A DNA stretch of 64,000 bases. Source: Balaenoptera acutorostrata (lineage: Eukaryota; Chordata; Mammalia; Artiodactyla; Balaenopteridae). This document shows, piece after piece, positions 38,718 through 50,594 of this stretch. The notes beneath the pieces were generated by a model. The model was not told the origin of the DNA. It did not search any database and was given only the letters and a program-made list of their open reading frames with translations. The stretch lies in assembly GCF_949987535.1 (NCBI RefSeq), contig NW_026646029.1, positions 1,488,001-1,552,000 of the forward strand. Reading direction: 5' to 3'. The number at the start of each line of letters is the position of its first letter. The stretch's first letter is position 1. A program made the translations under genes and the position numbers.

Positions 38718-40477
38718 TGTGGACGAGAGTTATCATTTATAACTCTGCAGGTTTGTGAATTGCAGTGCCCCTGAGCTCCATTTTTCAGCTCGCTTTCTTG
38801 GGAGCTGGCCGCAAAAGCGCAGGATTGCTTCGGGCCCTATTCTGGTTCCGGGCGGCAGGCTGAGCCTGTGGTTAATTCTTCTTCCTGATGGGAAAATAGA
38901 GTGAGCTGTGCCTGTCCCAACACCTAGAGCTAGTCTCTCATTGGTTCCCCCTCTTCCCGTTCATCCTCAGGACAAATTGCAACCTGTACAGAACAGGAGG
39001 TTAAAGGTGCTGATTCTCCAAGGAGGGAGCTTGCTAGTAAAGCGGCCTGAATGGCGAACCCGAGCACAAGGAGATGCGAAATGAGGTGCGTTTTAGAAAC
39101 CTTTCCCGATCACACGGTGTACCATCTTCTGGGTTTCTCATGCATGTTTTCGATGTAGGAAGATGCCCTTGAACCTGGAGATTTGGGACCCATGGGATGG
39201 CTACCACCCAGTATTACTTTAAAGGGTCTGCGTTTGCTCACCCAACCTCACCAAACATCTCAGCCCCAAGAGTGTCCACCCTTATGTCTCAATCAGCTGT
39301 GGGTCTAGATATGGTCAATCCAGGTGGCATCACAGCCCCTGAACGAATTTCCTAAGAATTTCTCTCTTTTTCACTGTCTTTGTTTCACGGGTTTTTAAAA
39401 GTAATTGATTTTTATAATGGGGTTTAGCTGCTTTTCACTGCTGTGTGTATGCCGCTTTACACCCACTTGACTCACTTACAGAGAGATGGCAATACATAGG
39501 TTTTAAGATTCTTACTAGTCAGATATATTCTTGGGCGGTGAATAGGGGGTGTTGAGTGCAGTTCACTGAGCAAGGAGTAGGTCTTGTCTATTACATACTG
39601 GGTTTATGGAACGGTATCTGAGCTCATTTGAAACCCTTGCTTTATGCATCACCCCACCTCACCTTTCCCGTTAAGCAGCCATAGTGTGTTTTCTAAACGT
39701 GTGACTCTGTTCTGTTTTGTAATTCAGTTCAAGTGTAGTGGTTTTTACATTCCCTCTATAAGTGATATCTTAGGATAAGTGTCGTTTTCTGTGTGACTTA
39801 TTTCACTTAGAATCGTCGTACCTAAATCCACTCATCATGCTGCTACTAGCCTTATGACGTTGATTTCATGGCTGAGTGATATTCCATTGTACATAAGGAC
39901 CACAACTTCTTTACCCATTTTTCTCTTTCCTGGGATATTTAAGGTGGAACGACGTGGAGGTTCTTGTCAACAGAGCAGCCCTAAACTTTGGGGTGCCTGT
40001 GTCTTCCTGATTTTGAGTTTTCCCAATTTCTACGCCCATGAGTGGAAGTGCCCTATGCTCTATAAGCTGAGTTTTTTAGATGTTTCAGGACACACCGTCC
40101 ACTTCTCCAGAGTGGCTGTTGGCAATTTACATCCCGCCCATCAGCGTAGCAAGGCTCCCGTTTCTCCATGGCCTGTCCTGCATTTCTGGTTTTGACCCTT
40201 TATTCAGCATGGCCCTTTTGACCGATGGGAAGCGAGACTTCTTTGTAGCGCTGATTTGCCTTTCCAGGTTGCTTGGTTGGCCAAAAAGGGCGTATGCGTT
40301 TTTTCCTGAATATATTCAGGAAAAAACGCATACTCCCTTTTTGGCCAAGGGCATCATTGTCGAGGTTTTGCTGCTTTTCCTGTGCTTTAAAGGCGATTCG
40401 AATCTACCTCCTGAAATCTGTTTCCTGCAATTCTGCCTTGCTTTCAAATCCTCTTCGTTGCCTTCCCTCAATATATT
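38718..40477 (+). repeat. Satellite monomer 23, type B
   Basis: 1,760 bp. Matches monomer 20 only to 39,244, then reads as ordinary type B. Palindrome with one mismatch ('catactccc'). Confidence 0.9.
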
Positions 40478-42237
40478 TGTGGACGAGAGTTATCATTTAT
40501 AACTCTGCAGGTTTGTGAATTGCAGTGCCCCTGAGCTCCATTTTTCAGCTCGCTTTCTTGGGAGCTGGCCGCAAAAGCGCAGGATTGCTTCGGGCCCTAT
40601 TCTGGTTCCGGGTGGCAGGCTGAGCCTGTGGTTAATTCTTCTTCCTGATGGGAAAATAGAGTGAGCTGTGCCTGTCCCAACACCTAGAGCTAGTCTCTCA
40701 TTGGTTCCCCCTCTTCCCGTTCATCCTCAGGACAAATTGCAACCTGTACGGAACAGGAGGTTCAAGGTGCTGAATCTCCAAAGAGGAAGCTTGAGATTAA
40801 AGCGGCTGGAATGGCGAAGCCGAGGACAAGGAGATGCGAAATGAGGTGCGTTTTAGAAACCCTTCCCGATCACACGGTGTACCATCTTCTGGGTTTCTCA
40901 TGCATGTTTTCAATGTAGGAAGATGCCCTTGAACCTGGAGATTTGGGACTCATGGGATGGCTACCACGCAGTATTATTTTAAAGGGTCTGCATTTGCTCA
41001 CCCAACCTCACCAAACCTGTCAGCCCCAAGAGTGTCCACCCTTATGTCTCAATCAGCTGTGGGTCTAGATATGGTCAATCCAGGTGGCATCACAGCCCCT
41101 GAACGAATTTCCTAAGAATTTCTCTCTCTTTCAGTGTCTTTGTTTCACGGGTTTTTAAAAGTAATTGATTTTTATAATGGGGTTTAGCTGCTTTTCACTG
41201 CTATGTTAATGCCGCTTTACACCCACTTGACTCACTTACAGAGAGATAGCAATACATAGGTTTTAATATTCTTTCTAGTCAGATATATTCTTGAGCAGTG
41301 AATAGGGGGTGTTGAGTCCAGTTCACTGAGCAAGGAGTAGGTCTTGTCTATTACATATTGGGTTTATGGAACGGTATCTGAGCTCATTTGAAACCCTTGC
41401 TTTATGCATCACCCCACCTCACCTTTCCCGTTAAGCAGCCATAGTGTGTTTTCTGAACGTGTGACTCTGTTCTGTTTTGTAATTCAGTTCAAGTGTAGTG
41501 GTTTTTACATTCCCTCTATAAGTGATATCTTAGGAGAAGTGTCGTTTTCTGTGTGACTTATTTCACTTAGAATCGTCGTACCTAAATCCACTCATCATGC
41601 TGCTACTAGCCTTATGACGTTGATTTCATGGCTGAGTGATATTCCATTGTACATAAGGACCACAACTTCTTTACCCATTTTTCTCTTTCCTGGGATATTT
41701 AAGGTGGAACGAAATGGAGGTTCTTGTCAACAGAGCAGCACTAAACTTTGGGGTGCCTCTGTCTTGCTGATTTTGAGTTTTCCCAATTTCTACGCCCATG
41801 AGTGGAAGTGCCCTATGCTCTCTAAGCTGAGTTTTTTAGATGTTTCAGGACACACCATCCACTTCTCCAGAGTGGCTGTTGGCAATTTACATCCCGCCCA
41901 TCAGCGTAGCAAGGCTCCCGTTCCTCCATGGCCTGTCCTGCATTTCTGGTTTTGACACTTTATTCAGCATGGCCCTTTTGACCGATGGGAAGCGAGACTT
42001 CTTTGTAGTGCTGATTTGCCTTTCCAGGTTGCTTGGTTGGCCAAAAAGGGCGTATACGTTTTTTCCTGAATATATTCAGGAAAAAACGCATACGCCCTTT
42101 TTGGCCAAGGGCATCATTGTCAAGGTTTTGCCGCTTTTCCTGTGCTTTAAAGGCGATTCGAATCTACCTCCTGAAATCTGTTTCCTGCAATTCTGCCTTG
42201 CTTTCAAATCCTCTTCGTTGCCTTCCCTCAATATATT
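40478..42237 (+). repeat. Satellite monomer 24, diverged A-like
   Basis: 1,760 bp. Opens like type A but accumulates many private changes from about 40,763 ('gttcaaggtgc', 'aaagaggaagc', 'gccgaggac'). First clearly diverged monomer toward the array edge. Palindrome with one left-arm mismatch ('gtatacg'). Confidence 0.88.
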
Positions 42238-43996
42238 TGTGGACGAGAGTTATCATTTATAACTCTGCAGGTTTGTGAATTGCAGTGCCCCTGAGCTCCA
42301 TTTTTCAGCTCGCTTTCTTGGGAGCTGGCCGCAAAAGCGCAGGATTGCTTCGGGCACTATTCTGGTTCCGGGCGGCAGGCTGAGCCTGTGGTTAATTCTT
42401 CTTCCTGATGGGAAAATAGAGTGAGCTGTGCCTGTCCCAACACCTAGAGCTAGTCTCTCATTGGTTCCCCCTCTTCCCGTTCATCCTCAGGACAAATTGC
42501 AACCTGTACGGAACAGGAGGTTAAAGGTGCTGATTCTCCCAGGGGGGTGGTTGCTAGTAAAGCGGCTGGAATGGCGAAGACGAGCAGAAGGAGATGAGAA
42601 ATGAGGTGCGTTTTAGAAACCTTTCCCGATCACACGGTGTACCATCATCTGGGTTTCTCATGCCTGTTTTCGAGGTAGGAAGATGCCCTTGAACCTGGAG
42701 ATTTGGGACCCATGGGATGGCTACCACGCAGTATTACTTTAAAGGGCCTGCGTTGGCTCACCCGACCTCACCAAACCTCTCAGCCCCAAGAGTGTCCACC
42801 CTTAGGTCTCAATCAGCTGTGGGTCTAGATATGGAAAATCCAGGTGGCATCACAGCCCCTGAACGAATTTTGTAAGAATTTCTCTCTCTTTCACTGTCTT
42901 TGTTTCACGGGTTTTTAAAAGTAATTGATTTTTATAATGGGGTTTAGCTGCTTTTCATTGCTGTGTGTATGCCGCTTTACACCCACTTGACTCACTTACA
43001 GAGAGATGGCAATATATAGGTTTTAAGATGCTTACTAGTCAGATATATTCTTGGGCGGTGAATAGGGGGTGTTGAGTCCAGTTCACTGAGCAAGGAGTAG
43101 GTCTTGTCTATTACATATTGGGTTTATGGAACGGTATCTGAGCTCATTTGAAACCCTTGTTTTATGCATCACCCCACCTCACCTTTCCCGTTAAGCAGCC
43201 ATAGTGTGTTTTCTAAACGGGTGACACTGTTCTGTTTTGTAATTCAGTTCAAGTGAAGCGGTTTTTACATTCCCTCTATAACTGATATCTTAGGATAAGT
43301 GTCCTTTTCTGTGTGACTTATTTCACTTAGAATCGTCGTAGCTAAATCCACTCATCATGCTCCTACTAGCCTTATGATGTTGATTTCATGGCTGAGTGAT
43401 ATTACATTGTACATAAGGACCACAACTTCTTTACCCATTTTTCTCTTTCCTGGGATATTTAAGGTGGAACGAAGTGGAGGTTCTTGTCAACAGAGCAGCC
43501 TTAACTTTGGGGTGCCTGTGTCTTGCTGAATTTGAGTTTTCCCAATTTCTACACCCATGAGTGGAAGTGCCCTATGCTCTCTAAGCTGAGTTTTTTAGAT
43601 GTTTCAGGACACACCGTCCACTTCTCCAGAGTGGCTGTTGGCAATTTCCATCCCGCCCATCAGCGTAGCAAGGCTCCCCTTCCTCCATGGCCTGTCCTGC
43701 ATTTCTGGTTTTGACACTTTATTCAGCATGGCCCTTTTGACCGATGGGAAGCGAGACTTCTTTGTAGCGCTGATTTGCCTTTCCAGGTTGCTTGGTTGGC
43801 CAAAAAGGGCGTATGCGTTTTTTCCTGAATATATTCAGGAAAAAACGCATACGCCCTTTTTGGCCAAGGGCATCATTGTCGAGGTTTTGCCGCTTTTCCT
43901 GTGCTTTAAAGGCGATTCGAATCTACCTCCTGAAATCTGTTTCCTGCAATTCTGCCTTGCTTTGAAATCCTCTTCGTTGCCTTCCCTCAATATATT
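42238..43996 (+). repeat. Satellite monomer 25, type C
   Basis: 1,759 bp. Type C markers: 'attctcccaggggg', 'ggctggaatggcg', 'gagcagaaggagatgag', 'gaattttgtaag', 'ttatgatgttg'. Confidence 0.88.
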
Positions 43997-45756
43997 TGTG
44001 GACGAGAGTTATCATTTATAACTCTGCAGGTTTGTGAATTGCAGTGCCCCTGAGCTCCATTTTTCAGCTCGCTTTCTTGGGAGCTGGCCGCAAAAGCGCA
44101 GGATTGCTTCGGGCCCTATTCTGGTTCCGGGTGGCAGGCTGAGCTTGTGGTTAATTCTTCTTCCTGATGGGAAAATAGAGTGAGCTGTGCCTGTCCCAAC
44201 ACCTAGAGCTAGTCTCTCATTGGTTCCCCCTCTTCCCGTTCATCCTCAGGACAAATTGCAACCTGTACGGAACAGGAGGTTAAAGGTGCTGATTCTCCCA
44301 GGGGGGAGGTTGCTAGTAAAGCGGCTGGAATGGCGAAGCCGAGCAGAAGGAGATGAGAAATGAGGTGCGTTTTAGAAACCTTTCCCGATCACACGGTGTA
44401 CCATCATCTGGGTTTCTCATGCCTGTTTTCGAGGTAGGAAGATGCCCTTGAACCTGGAGATTTGGGACCCATGGGATGGCTACCACGCAGTATTACTTTA
44501 AAGGGCCTGCGTTGGCTCACCCGACCTCACCAAACCTCTCAGCCCCAAGAGTGTCCACCCTTAGGTCTCAATCAGCTGTGGGTCTAGATATGGAAAATCC
44601 AGGTGGCATCACAGCCCCTGAACGAATTTTGTAAGAATTTCTCTCTCTTTCACTGTCTTTGTTTCACGGGTTTTTAAAAGTAATTGATTTTTATAATGGG
44701 GTTTAGCTGCTTTTCATTGCTGTGTGTATGCCGCTTTACACCCACTTGACTCTCTTACAGAGAGATGGCAATACATAGGTTTTAAGATGCTTACTAGTCA
44801 GATATATTCTTGGGCGGTGAATAGGGGGTGTTGAGTCCAGTTCACGGAGCAAGGAGTAGGTCTTGTCTATTACATATTGGGTTTATGGAACGGTATGTGA
44901 GCTCATTTGAAACCCTTGTTTTATGCATCACCCCACCTCACCTTTCCCGTTAAGCAGCCATAGTGTGTTTTCTAAACGGGTGACACTGTTCTGTTTTGTA
45001 ATTCAGTTCAAGTGAAGCGGTTTTTACATTCCCTCTATAACTGATATCTTAGGATAAGTTTCGTTTTCTGTGTGACTTATTTCACTTAGAATCGTCGTAG
45101 CTAAATCCACTCATCATGCTCCTACTAGCCTTATGATGTTGATTTCATGGCTGAGTGATATTCCATTGTACATAAGGACCACAACTTCTTTACCCATTTT
45201 TCTCTTTCCTGGGATATTTAAGGTGGAACGAAGTGGAGGTTCTTGTCAACAGAGCAGCCCTAAACTTTGGGGTGCCTGTGTCTTGCTGAATTTGAGTTTT
45301 CCCAATTTCTACACCCATGAGTGGAAGTGCCCTATGCTCTCTAAGCTGAGTTTTTTAGATGTTTCAGGACACACCGTCCACTTCTCCAGAGTGGCTGTTG
45401 GCAATTTCCATCCCGCCCATCAGCGTAGCAAGGCACCCCTTCCTCCATGGCCTGTCCTGCATTTCTGGTTTTGACACTTTATTCAGCATGGCCCTTTTGA
45501 CCGATGGGAAGCGAGACTTCTTTGTAGCGCTGATTTGCCTTTCCAGGTTGCTTGGTTGGCCAAAAAGGGCGTATGCGTTTTTTCCTGAATATATTCAGGA
45601 AAAAACGCATACGCCCTTTTTGGCCAAGGGCATCATTGTCGAGGTTTTGCCGCTTTTCCTGTGCTTTAAAGGCGATTCGAATCTACCTCCTGAAATCTGT
45701 TTCCTGCAATTCTGCCTTGCTTTGAAATCCTCTTCGTTGCCTTCCCTCAATATATT
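43997..45756 (+). repeat. Satellite monomer 26, type C
   Basis: 1,760 bp. Shares all type C markers, plus 'ttcacggagc' and 'ggtatgtgagc' with monomer 27. Perfect palindrome at 45,556. Confidence 0.88.
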
Positions 45757-47332
45757 TGTGGACGAGAGTTATCATTTATAACTCTGCAGGTTTGTGAATT
45801 GCAGTGCCCCTGAGCTCCATTTTTCAGCTCGCTTTCTTGGGAGCTGGCCGCAAAAGCGCAGGATTGCTTCGGGCCCTATTCTGGTTCCGGGCGGCAGGCT
45901 GAGCCTGTGGTTAATTCTTCTTCCTGATGGGAAAATAGAGTGAGCTGTTCCTGTCCCAACACCTAGAGCTAGTCTCTCATTGGTTCCCCCTCTTCCCGTT
46001 CATCCTCAGGACAAATTGCAACCTGTACGGAACAGGAGGTTAAAGGTGCTGATTCTCCCAGGGGGGAGGTTGCTAGTAAAGCGGCTGGAATGGCGAAGCC
46101 GAGCAGAAGGAGATGAGAAATGAGGTGCGTTTTAGAAACCTTTCCCGATCACACGGTGTACCATCATCTGGGTTTCTCATGCCTGTTTTCGAGGTAGGAA
46201 GATGCCCTTGAACCTGGAGATTTGGGACCCATGGGATGGCTACCACGCAGTATTACTTTAAAGGGCCTGCGTTGGCTCACCCGACCTCACCAAACCTCTC
46301 AGCCCCAAGAGTGTCCACCCTTAGGTCTCAATCAGCTGTGGGTCTAGATATGGAAAATCCAGGTGGCATCACAGCCCCTGAACGAATTTTGTAAGAATTT
46401 CTCTCTCTTTCACTGTCTTTGTTTCACGGGTTTTTAAAAGTAATTGATTTTTATAATGGGGTTTAGCTGCTTTTCATTGCTGTGTGTATGCCGCTTTACA
46501 CCCACTTGACTCACTTACAGAGAGATGGCAATACATAGGTTTTAAGATGCTTACTAGTCAGATATATTCTTGGGCGGTGAATAGGGGGTGTTGAGTCCAG
46601 TTCACGGAGCAAGGAGTAGGTCTTGTCTATTACATATTGGGTTTATGGAACGGTATGTGAGCTCATTTGAAACCCTTGTTTTATGCATCACCCCACCTCA
46701 CCTTTCCCGTTAAGCAGCCATAGTGTGTTTTCTAAACGGGTGACACTGTTCTGTTTTGTAATTCAGTTCAAGTGAAGCGGTTTTTACATTCCCTCTATAA
46801 CTGATATCTTAGGATAAGTTTCGTTTTCTGTGTGACTTATTTCACTTAGAATCGTCGTAGCTAAATCCACTCATCATGCTCCTACTAGCCTTATGATGTT
46901 GATTTCATGGCTGAGTGATATTCCATTGTACATAAGGACCACAACTTCTTTACCCATTTTTCTCTTTCCTGGGATATTTAAGGTGGAACGAAGTGGAGGT
47001 TCTTGTCAACAGAGCAGCCCTAAACTTTGGGGTGCCTGTGTCTTGCTGAATTTGAGTTTTCCCAATTTCTACACCCATGAGTGGAAGTACCCTATGATCT
47101 CTAAGCTGAGTTTTTTAGATGTTTCAGGACAAACCGTCCACTTCTCCAGAGTGGCTGTTGGCAATTTCCATCCCGCCCATCAGCGTAGCAAGGCTCCCCT
47201 TCCTCCATGGCCTGTCCTGCATTTCTGGTTTTGACACTTTATTCAGCATGGCCCTATTGACCGATGGGAAGCGAGACTTCTTTGTAGCGCTGATTTGCCT
47301 TTCCAGGTTGCTTGGTTGGCCAAAAAGGGCGT
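45757..47332 (+). repeat. Satellite monomer 27, type C, truncated in the palindrome
   Basis: Runs normally to 47,332, then breaks 17 bp into the left palindrome arm. The sequence jumps to a diverged monomer at an earlier phase (about 1,249). This is the right edge of the homogeneous array. Confidence 0.9.
47316..47332. repeat. Broken palindrome at the array edge
   Basis: Only the first 17 bp of the left arm remain before the sequence jumps to diverged satellite DNA. Confidence 0.88.
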
Positions 47333-47376
47333 CAACAGAGCAGCCCTAAACTTGTCAACAGAGCAGCCCTAAACTT
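47331..47376 (+). repeat. 23-bp tandem duplication at the array edge
   Basis: The segment starting 'gtcaacagagcagcc' is present twice in succession (47,331-47,353 and 47,354-47,376). Its gt overlaps the gt of the broken palindrome arm, which suggests a microhomology-mediated or replication-slippage junction. Confidence 0.88.
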
Positions 47377-47860
47377 TGGGGTGCCCGTGTCTTGTTGATT
47401 TTTAGATTTCCCATTGTATACACCTATGAGTGGAAGTGTCTTATGCTTTCTAGCTGTGTTTTTTAGATGTTTCAGGAAACACCATATCCGAGTGACCATT
47501 GGCAGTTTTCGTCCCGCCCATCAGCCTAACAAGGCTCCCTTTTCTCCCTGGCCTGTCCTGCCTGCATGTCTGGTTTTTACACTTTTTAAGAATGGCCCCT
47601 TTAACCGATGGGAAGTGACACTTCTTTGTAGTGCTGATTTTCCTTTCCGGGTTGCTTGGTTGGCCAAAAAGGGCGTATGCGTTTTTTCCTAAATATATTC
47701 AGGAAAAAACGCATACACCCTTTTTGGCCAAGTGCATCATTGTCGACGTTTTCCCCCTTTTCATGTGCTTTAAAGACAATTCGTATCTTCCTCCTGAAAT
47801 CTGTTTCCTGCAATTCTGCCTTGCTTTCAAATACTTTTCGTTGCCTCCCCTTAGTATATT
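47354..47860 (+). repeat. Diverged partial satellite monomer
   Basis: Phase about 1,249 to the monomer end, with many substitutions and small gaps relative to the main array ('cacctatgagtgg', 'ccgagtgaccattgg', 'aatggccccttt'). Includes the near-perfect palindrome at 47,660. Confidence 0.85.
47660..47731. repeat. Palindrome in a diverged monomer
   Basis: The same 72-bp structure with two mismatched pairs ('cctaaata' in the left arm, 'catacaccc' in the right arm). Surrounding satellite DNA is much more diverged, so the palindrome predates the recent expansion. Confidence 0.9.
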
Positions 47861-49412
47861 TTTGGATGAGAGTTATCATTTATAACCCTGCAAGGTTGTG
47901 AATTACAGTGCCCCTGAGCTACATTTTTCAAATGGCTTTTTTGGGAGCTGGCTGCAAAACCGCAGGATTGCTTCAGGCACCAGTTTGGTTCCATGGAGCA
48001 GGCTGAGACTGTCATTAATTCTTCTTCCTGATGGGAAATTAGAGTGACATGTGCCTGTCCCAACACCTAGAGCTAGTCTCTCATGGGTTCCCCCTTATCC
48101 CGTTCATCCTCAGGACAAATTGCAACCTGTATGAAACAATAGGTTAAAAGTGCTGATTCTCCAAGTGGGGAGATTGTTAGTAAAGCTGATGGATGGGGGG
48201 AACCCGAGCATCAGGAGATGTGAAATGAGGTGCATTTTAGAAAGCTTTCCAGATCACATGGTGCATCATCATCTGGGTTTCCAATGTATGTTTTCGCTCT
48301 AGGATGATTCCCTTGAACCTGGAGATTTAGAACAAATGGAATGGGTACCACGCAGTATTACTTTAAAGTGTCTTCGTTTGCTCACCCAATCTCACCAATC
48401 CTTTCAGCCCCAACAGTTTCCAGCCTTATGTGTAATCCAGCTGTGGGTCTAGATATGGTCAATCCAGGTTGCTTCATAGCCCCTGAACGATCTCTGTAAG
48501 AATTTCTCTCTCTTTCAATGTCTTTGTTGCTTTTTTTTTGAAATTTATTTTTATATTGGGGTTTAACTGATTTTCACTGCTGTGTTTATACCGTTTTACA
48601 CCCACTTGATTCACTTACAGAGAGATATCAATACATAGGTTTTAAGATTCTTCCTAGTCAGATATATTTTTTGTGCATTGAATAGGGGGTTTGGAGTCCA
48701 GTTCACTGAGCAAGGAATAGGGTTTGTCTGTTACATATAGTTTATGGAACGCTATCTGTGGTAATTTCAAACCCTTGTTTTATGCCTCACCCCACCTCAC
48801 CTTTCCGTTAAGCAGCCATGGTGTGTTCTCTAAATGTGTGGCTCTATTCTGTTTTGTAGTACAGGTCCTTTGTAGCGATTTTTACATTCCCTCTATAAGT
48901 GATATCTTATGATAAGTGTCTTTTTCTGTCTGACTTATTTCACTTCTAAACGTCGTACGTAAATCCAGTCAGCATGCTGCTACTAGCCTTATAACATTTA
49001 TTACATGGCTGAGTGATATTCCATTGTACATAAGTACCACAACTTCTTTATCCATTTTTCTCTTTCCTGGGATATTTAAGATGTACCGAATTGGAGTTTC
49101 TTGTAAACAGAGCAGCCCTAAACTTTGGGGTGCCCGTGTCTTGTTGATTTTTAGATTTACCAGTTTATACGCCCATGAGTGGAAGTGCCCTATGCTCTCT
49201 AACTGTGTTTTTTAGATGTTTTAGGAAACACCATACACTTCTACAGAGTGGCCGTTGACAGTTTACATCCCCCCCATCAGCCTAACAAGGCTCCCTTTTC
49301 TCCATTGCCTGTCCTGCATTTCTGGTTTTTACACTTTTTTCAGCATGGTCCCCTTTGACCGATGGGAAGTGAGACTTCTTTGCATTGCTGATTTGCATTT
49401 CCGGCTTGCTTG
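47861..49412 (+). repeat. Diverged satellite monomer with about 208-bp deletion at the palindrome
   Basis: Aligns from phase 1 through the L1-derived half to the base just before the palindrome, where 'gcttgcttgg' joins directly to 'agagtcataattt' of the next monomer. The palindrome and about 130 bp beyond it are missing. Length about 1,550 bp. Confidence 0.82.
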
Positions 49413-49858
49413 GAGAGTCATAATTTATAATTCTGCAGATTTGTGAATTGAAGTTTCCTGAGCTTCATTTGTTAACTCGCTTTTTTGGGAGCTGGCCGCA
49501 AAACCGGTGGTCTGCTTCTGCCCCTACTGTGGTTTCGGGTGGCAGGCTAAGCCTTTGCTTAATTCTTCTTCCTGATTGGAAATTAGAGTGACATTTGCCT
49601 GTCCGAACATCTAGGCCTTGTCTCTCATTGTTTCTCCTCCTTCCCCTTCATCCTGTGGACAAATTCCCAACTCTGTGCAACAGGACATTGAGGGTGCTGA
49701 CATCCTCAAGTGGGGAGAATGTTAGGAAAGAGGCTGGTGGGGTGAACTCGACCACCATGAGATTAAGAGATGAGGTGCCTTTTCCAAAATCTTCCTGATC
49801 CAACCGTGTACCATCTTCTGGGTGTCACAGGCATGTTTTAGCTGTAGGAAAGTTCCCA
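49413..49858 (+). repeat. Terminal diverged satellite fragment
   Basis: Phase about 8 to about 450 of the monomer, recognisable by 'gggagctggccgcaaaacc', 'ttcgggtggcaggct', 'cttcttcctgat' and 'gtaccatcttctgggt'. Similarity fades at about 49,858, the outermost part of the recognisable 1,760-bp family on this side. Confidence 0.75.
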
Positions 49859-50045
49859 TGTATGTAAGGAGAACACCAGGGATTTTTCCAAATCAGTGTC
49901 TCCCTGAACCCCAATCTGGTGAATTTTTAAGCCACTGGTACATGTATGTTCATTAAGGGACTGGGGCCATAAGCAGAGTCCGAAATTTAGGTGAGTGAAG
50001 TCTTCAGGGTCAGAAACGCTCGCCATCGGCCTCCTTTAGGTTCCT
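49859..50045. other. Unassigned spacer
   Basis: AT-moderate sequence between the last satellite fragment and an L1 fragment. No gene or known repeat recognised. Confidence 0.4.
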
Positions 50046-50255
50046 TTTTATCTGTAGTTGATACATGATGTCGATATAGATATCTATTGTTTTTCAGATT
50101 ATTTCCCCTTAGGGGTTATTACAAAATATTGAGTATAGTTCTCTGTGCTATACAGTAGTTCCTTGTTGATGATATATTTTATACATAGAAGTGTGTATAT
50201 GTTAATCCGAAACTGTTAATTTATCCCTCCTCCCACCTTTACCCTTTGGTAATAA
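50046..50255 (-). mobile_element. L1 3'-end fragment
   Basis: Contains the cetartiodactyl L1 3'-end hallmark read antisense: 'ttgagtatagttctctgtgc', 'atacagtagttccttgttga', then 'tatatgttaatccgaaac' and 'tttatccctcctccc'. The same segment, heavily diverged, lies in the satellite monomer at phase about 835-960. Confidence 0.7.
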
Positions 50256-50594
50256 AATATATAAGATTTTATACTTCACAGAAATCCAGGAGCTGAAAGA
50301 GAGGTATCATTTTCAATGGAAAATCATTCAAAACAAGATTGAACCTTCAGCCAAGATTAGTAGATCCACATCCTTGGAAAGAAATCACTGCATTTCTCTA
50401 ATGTTGACCTGACAAATACAACAAACCCCTCCACTGAACTTGCTTATAATAAAGTGATGGAAATATCAAATGGAAGTGTTAGAAACATCTTATTTTACAC
50501 GAGCCTTATACACTGCTCTATGTTAATAACAGTTTGGTTCACGCATCTATTCTTTGAAGTTACAATGTTCTCAAATTCTGTTACTGATCCTGCA
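50256..50594. other. Unassigned AT-rich sequence
   Basis: No protein family, RNA gene or repeat recognised. Short open frames only. Confidence 0.35.

Larger units (their letters stand above)
28314..39244 (+). repeat. Tandem three-monomer higher-order repeat, period 5,276 bp
   Basis: Monomers 17-19 are repeated as 20-22. Offsets of 5,276 bp join private markers such as 'agaatcatcg' (monomers 18, 21) and 'ctttggagcg' (monomers 19, 22). Matching starts after the difference at 28,313/33,589 and ends at the difference at 33,969/39,245. It overlaps the end of the 14-kb repeat, so the two events are nested. Confidence 0.88.
1..47332 (+). repeat. Satellite array, 1,760-bp monomer (common cetacean satellite type)
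   Basis: Head-to-tail array of 26 full monomers and one truncated monomer, all in one orientation. Monomers are 1,757-1,760 bp except one of 1,780 bp. I set phase 1 at the t of 'tgtggacgag', which is base 1 of the window. Phase 1 to about 660 has no recognisable origin. Phase about 660-1,550 matches the antisense 3' end of the L1s at 54.5-57 kb of this window. Phase 1,560-1,631 is a palindrome. Phase 1,632-1,760 is unassigned. Monomers fall into variant types A, B, B' (B with three single-base deletions, 1,757-1,758 bp) and C. The identification rests on remembered literature: a 1,760-bp L1-derived satellite shared by cetaceans. The plus-strand open frames of 81, 113 and 140 codons recurring in each monomer are not called as genes. 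Confidence 0.9.

Noticed and set aside
1..47332. CENP-B box that would mark a functional centromeric satellite
   Set aside because: I looked for the TTCG....A..CGGG pattern on both strands of the monomer. The closest is 'ttcgaggtaggaaga', which lacks the CGGG end.
1..47332. CRISPR-like or plasmid-like regular repeat structure
   Set aside because: The period is 1,760 bp with L1-derived content, and the flanks are mammalian retroelements.
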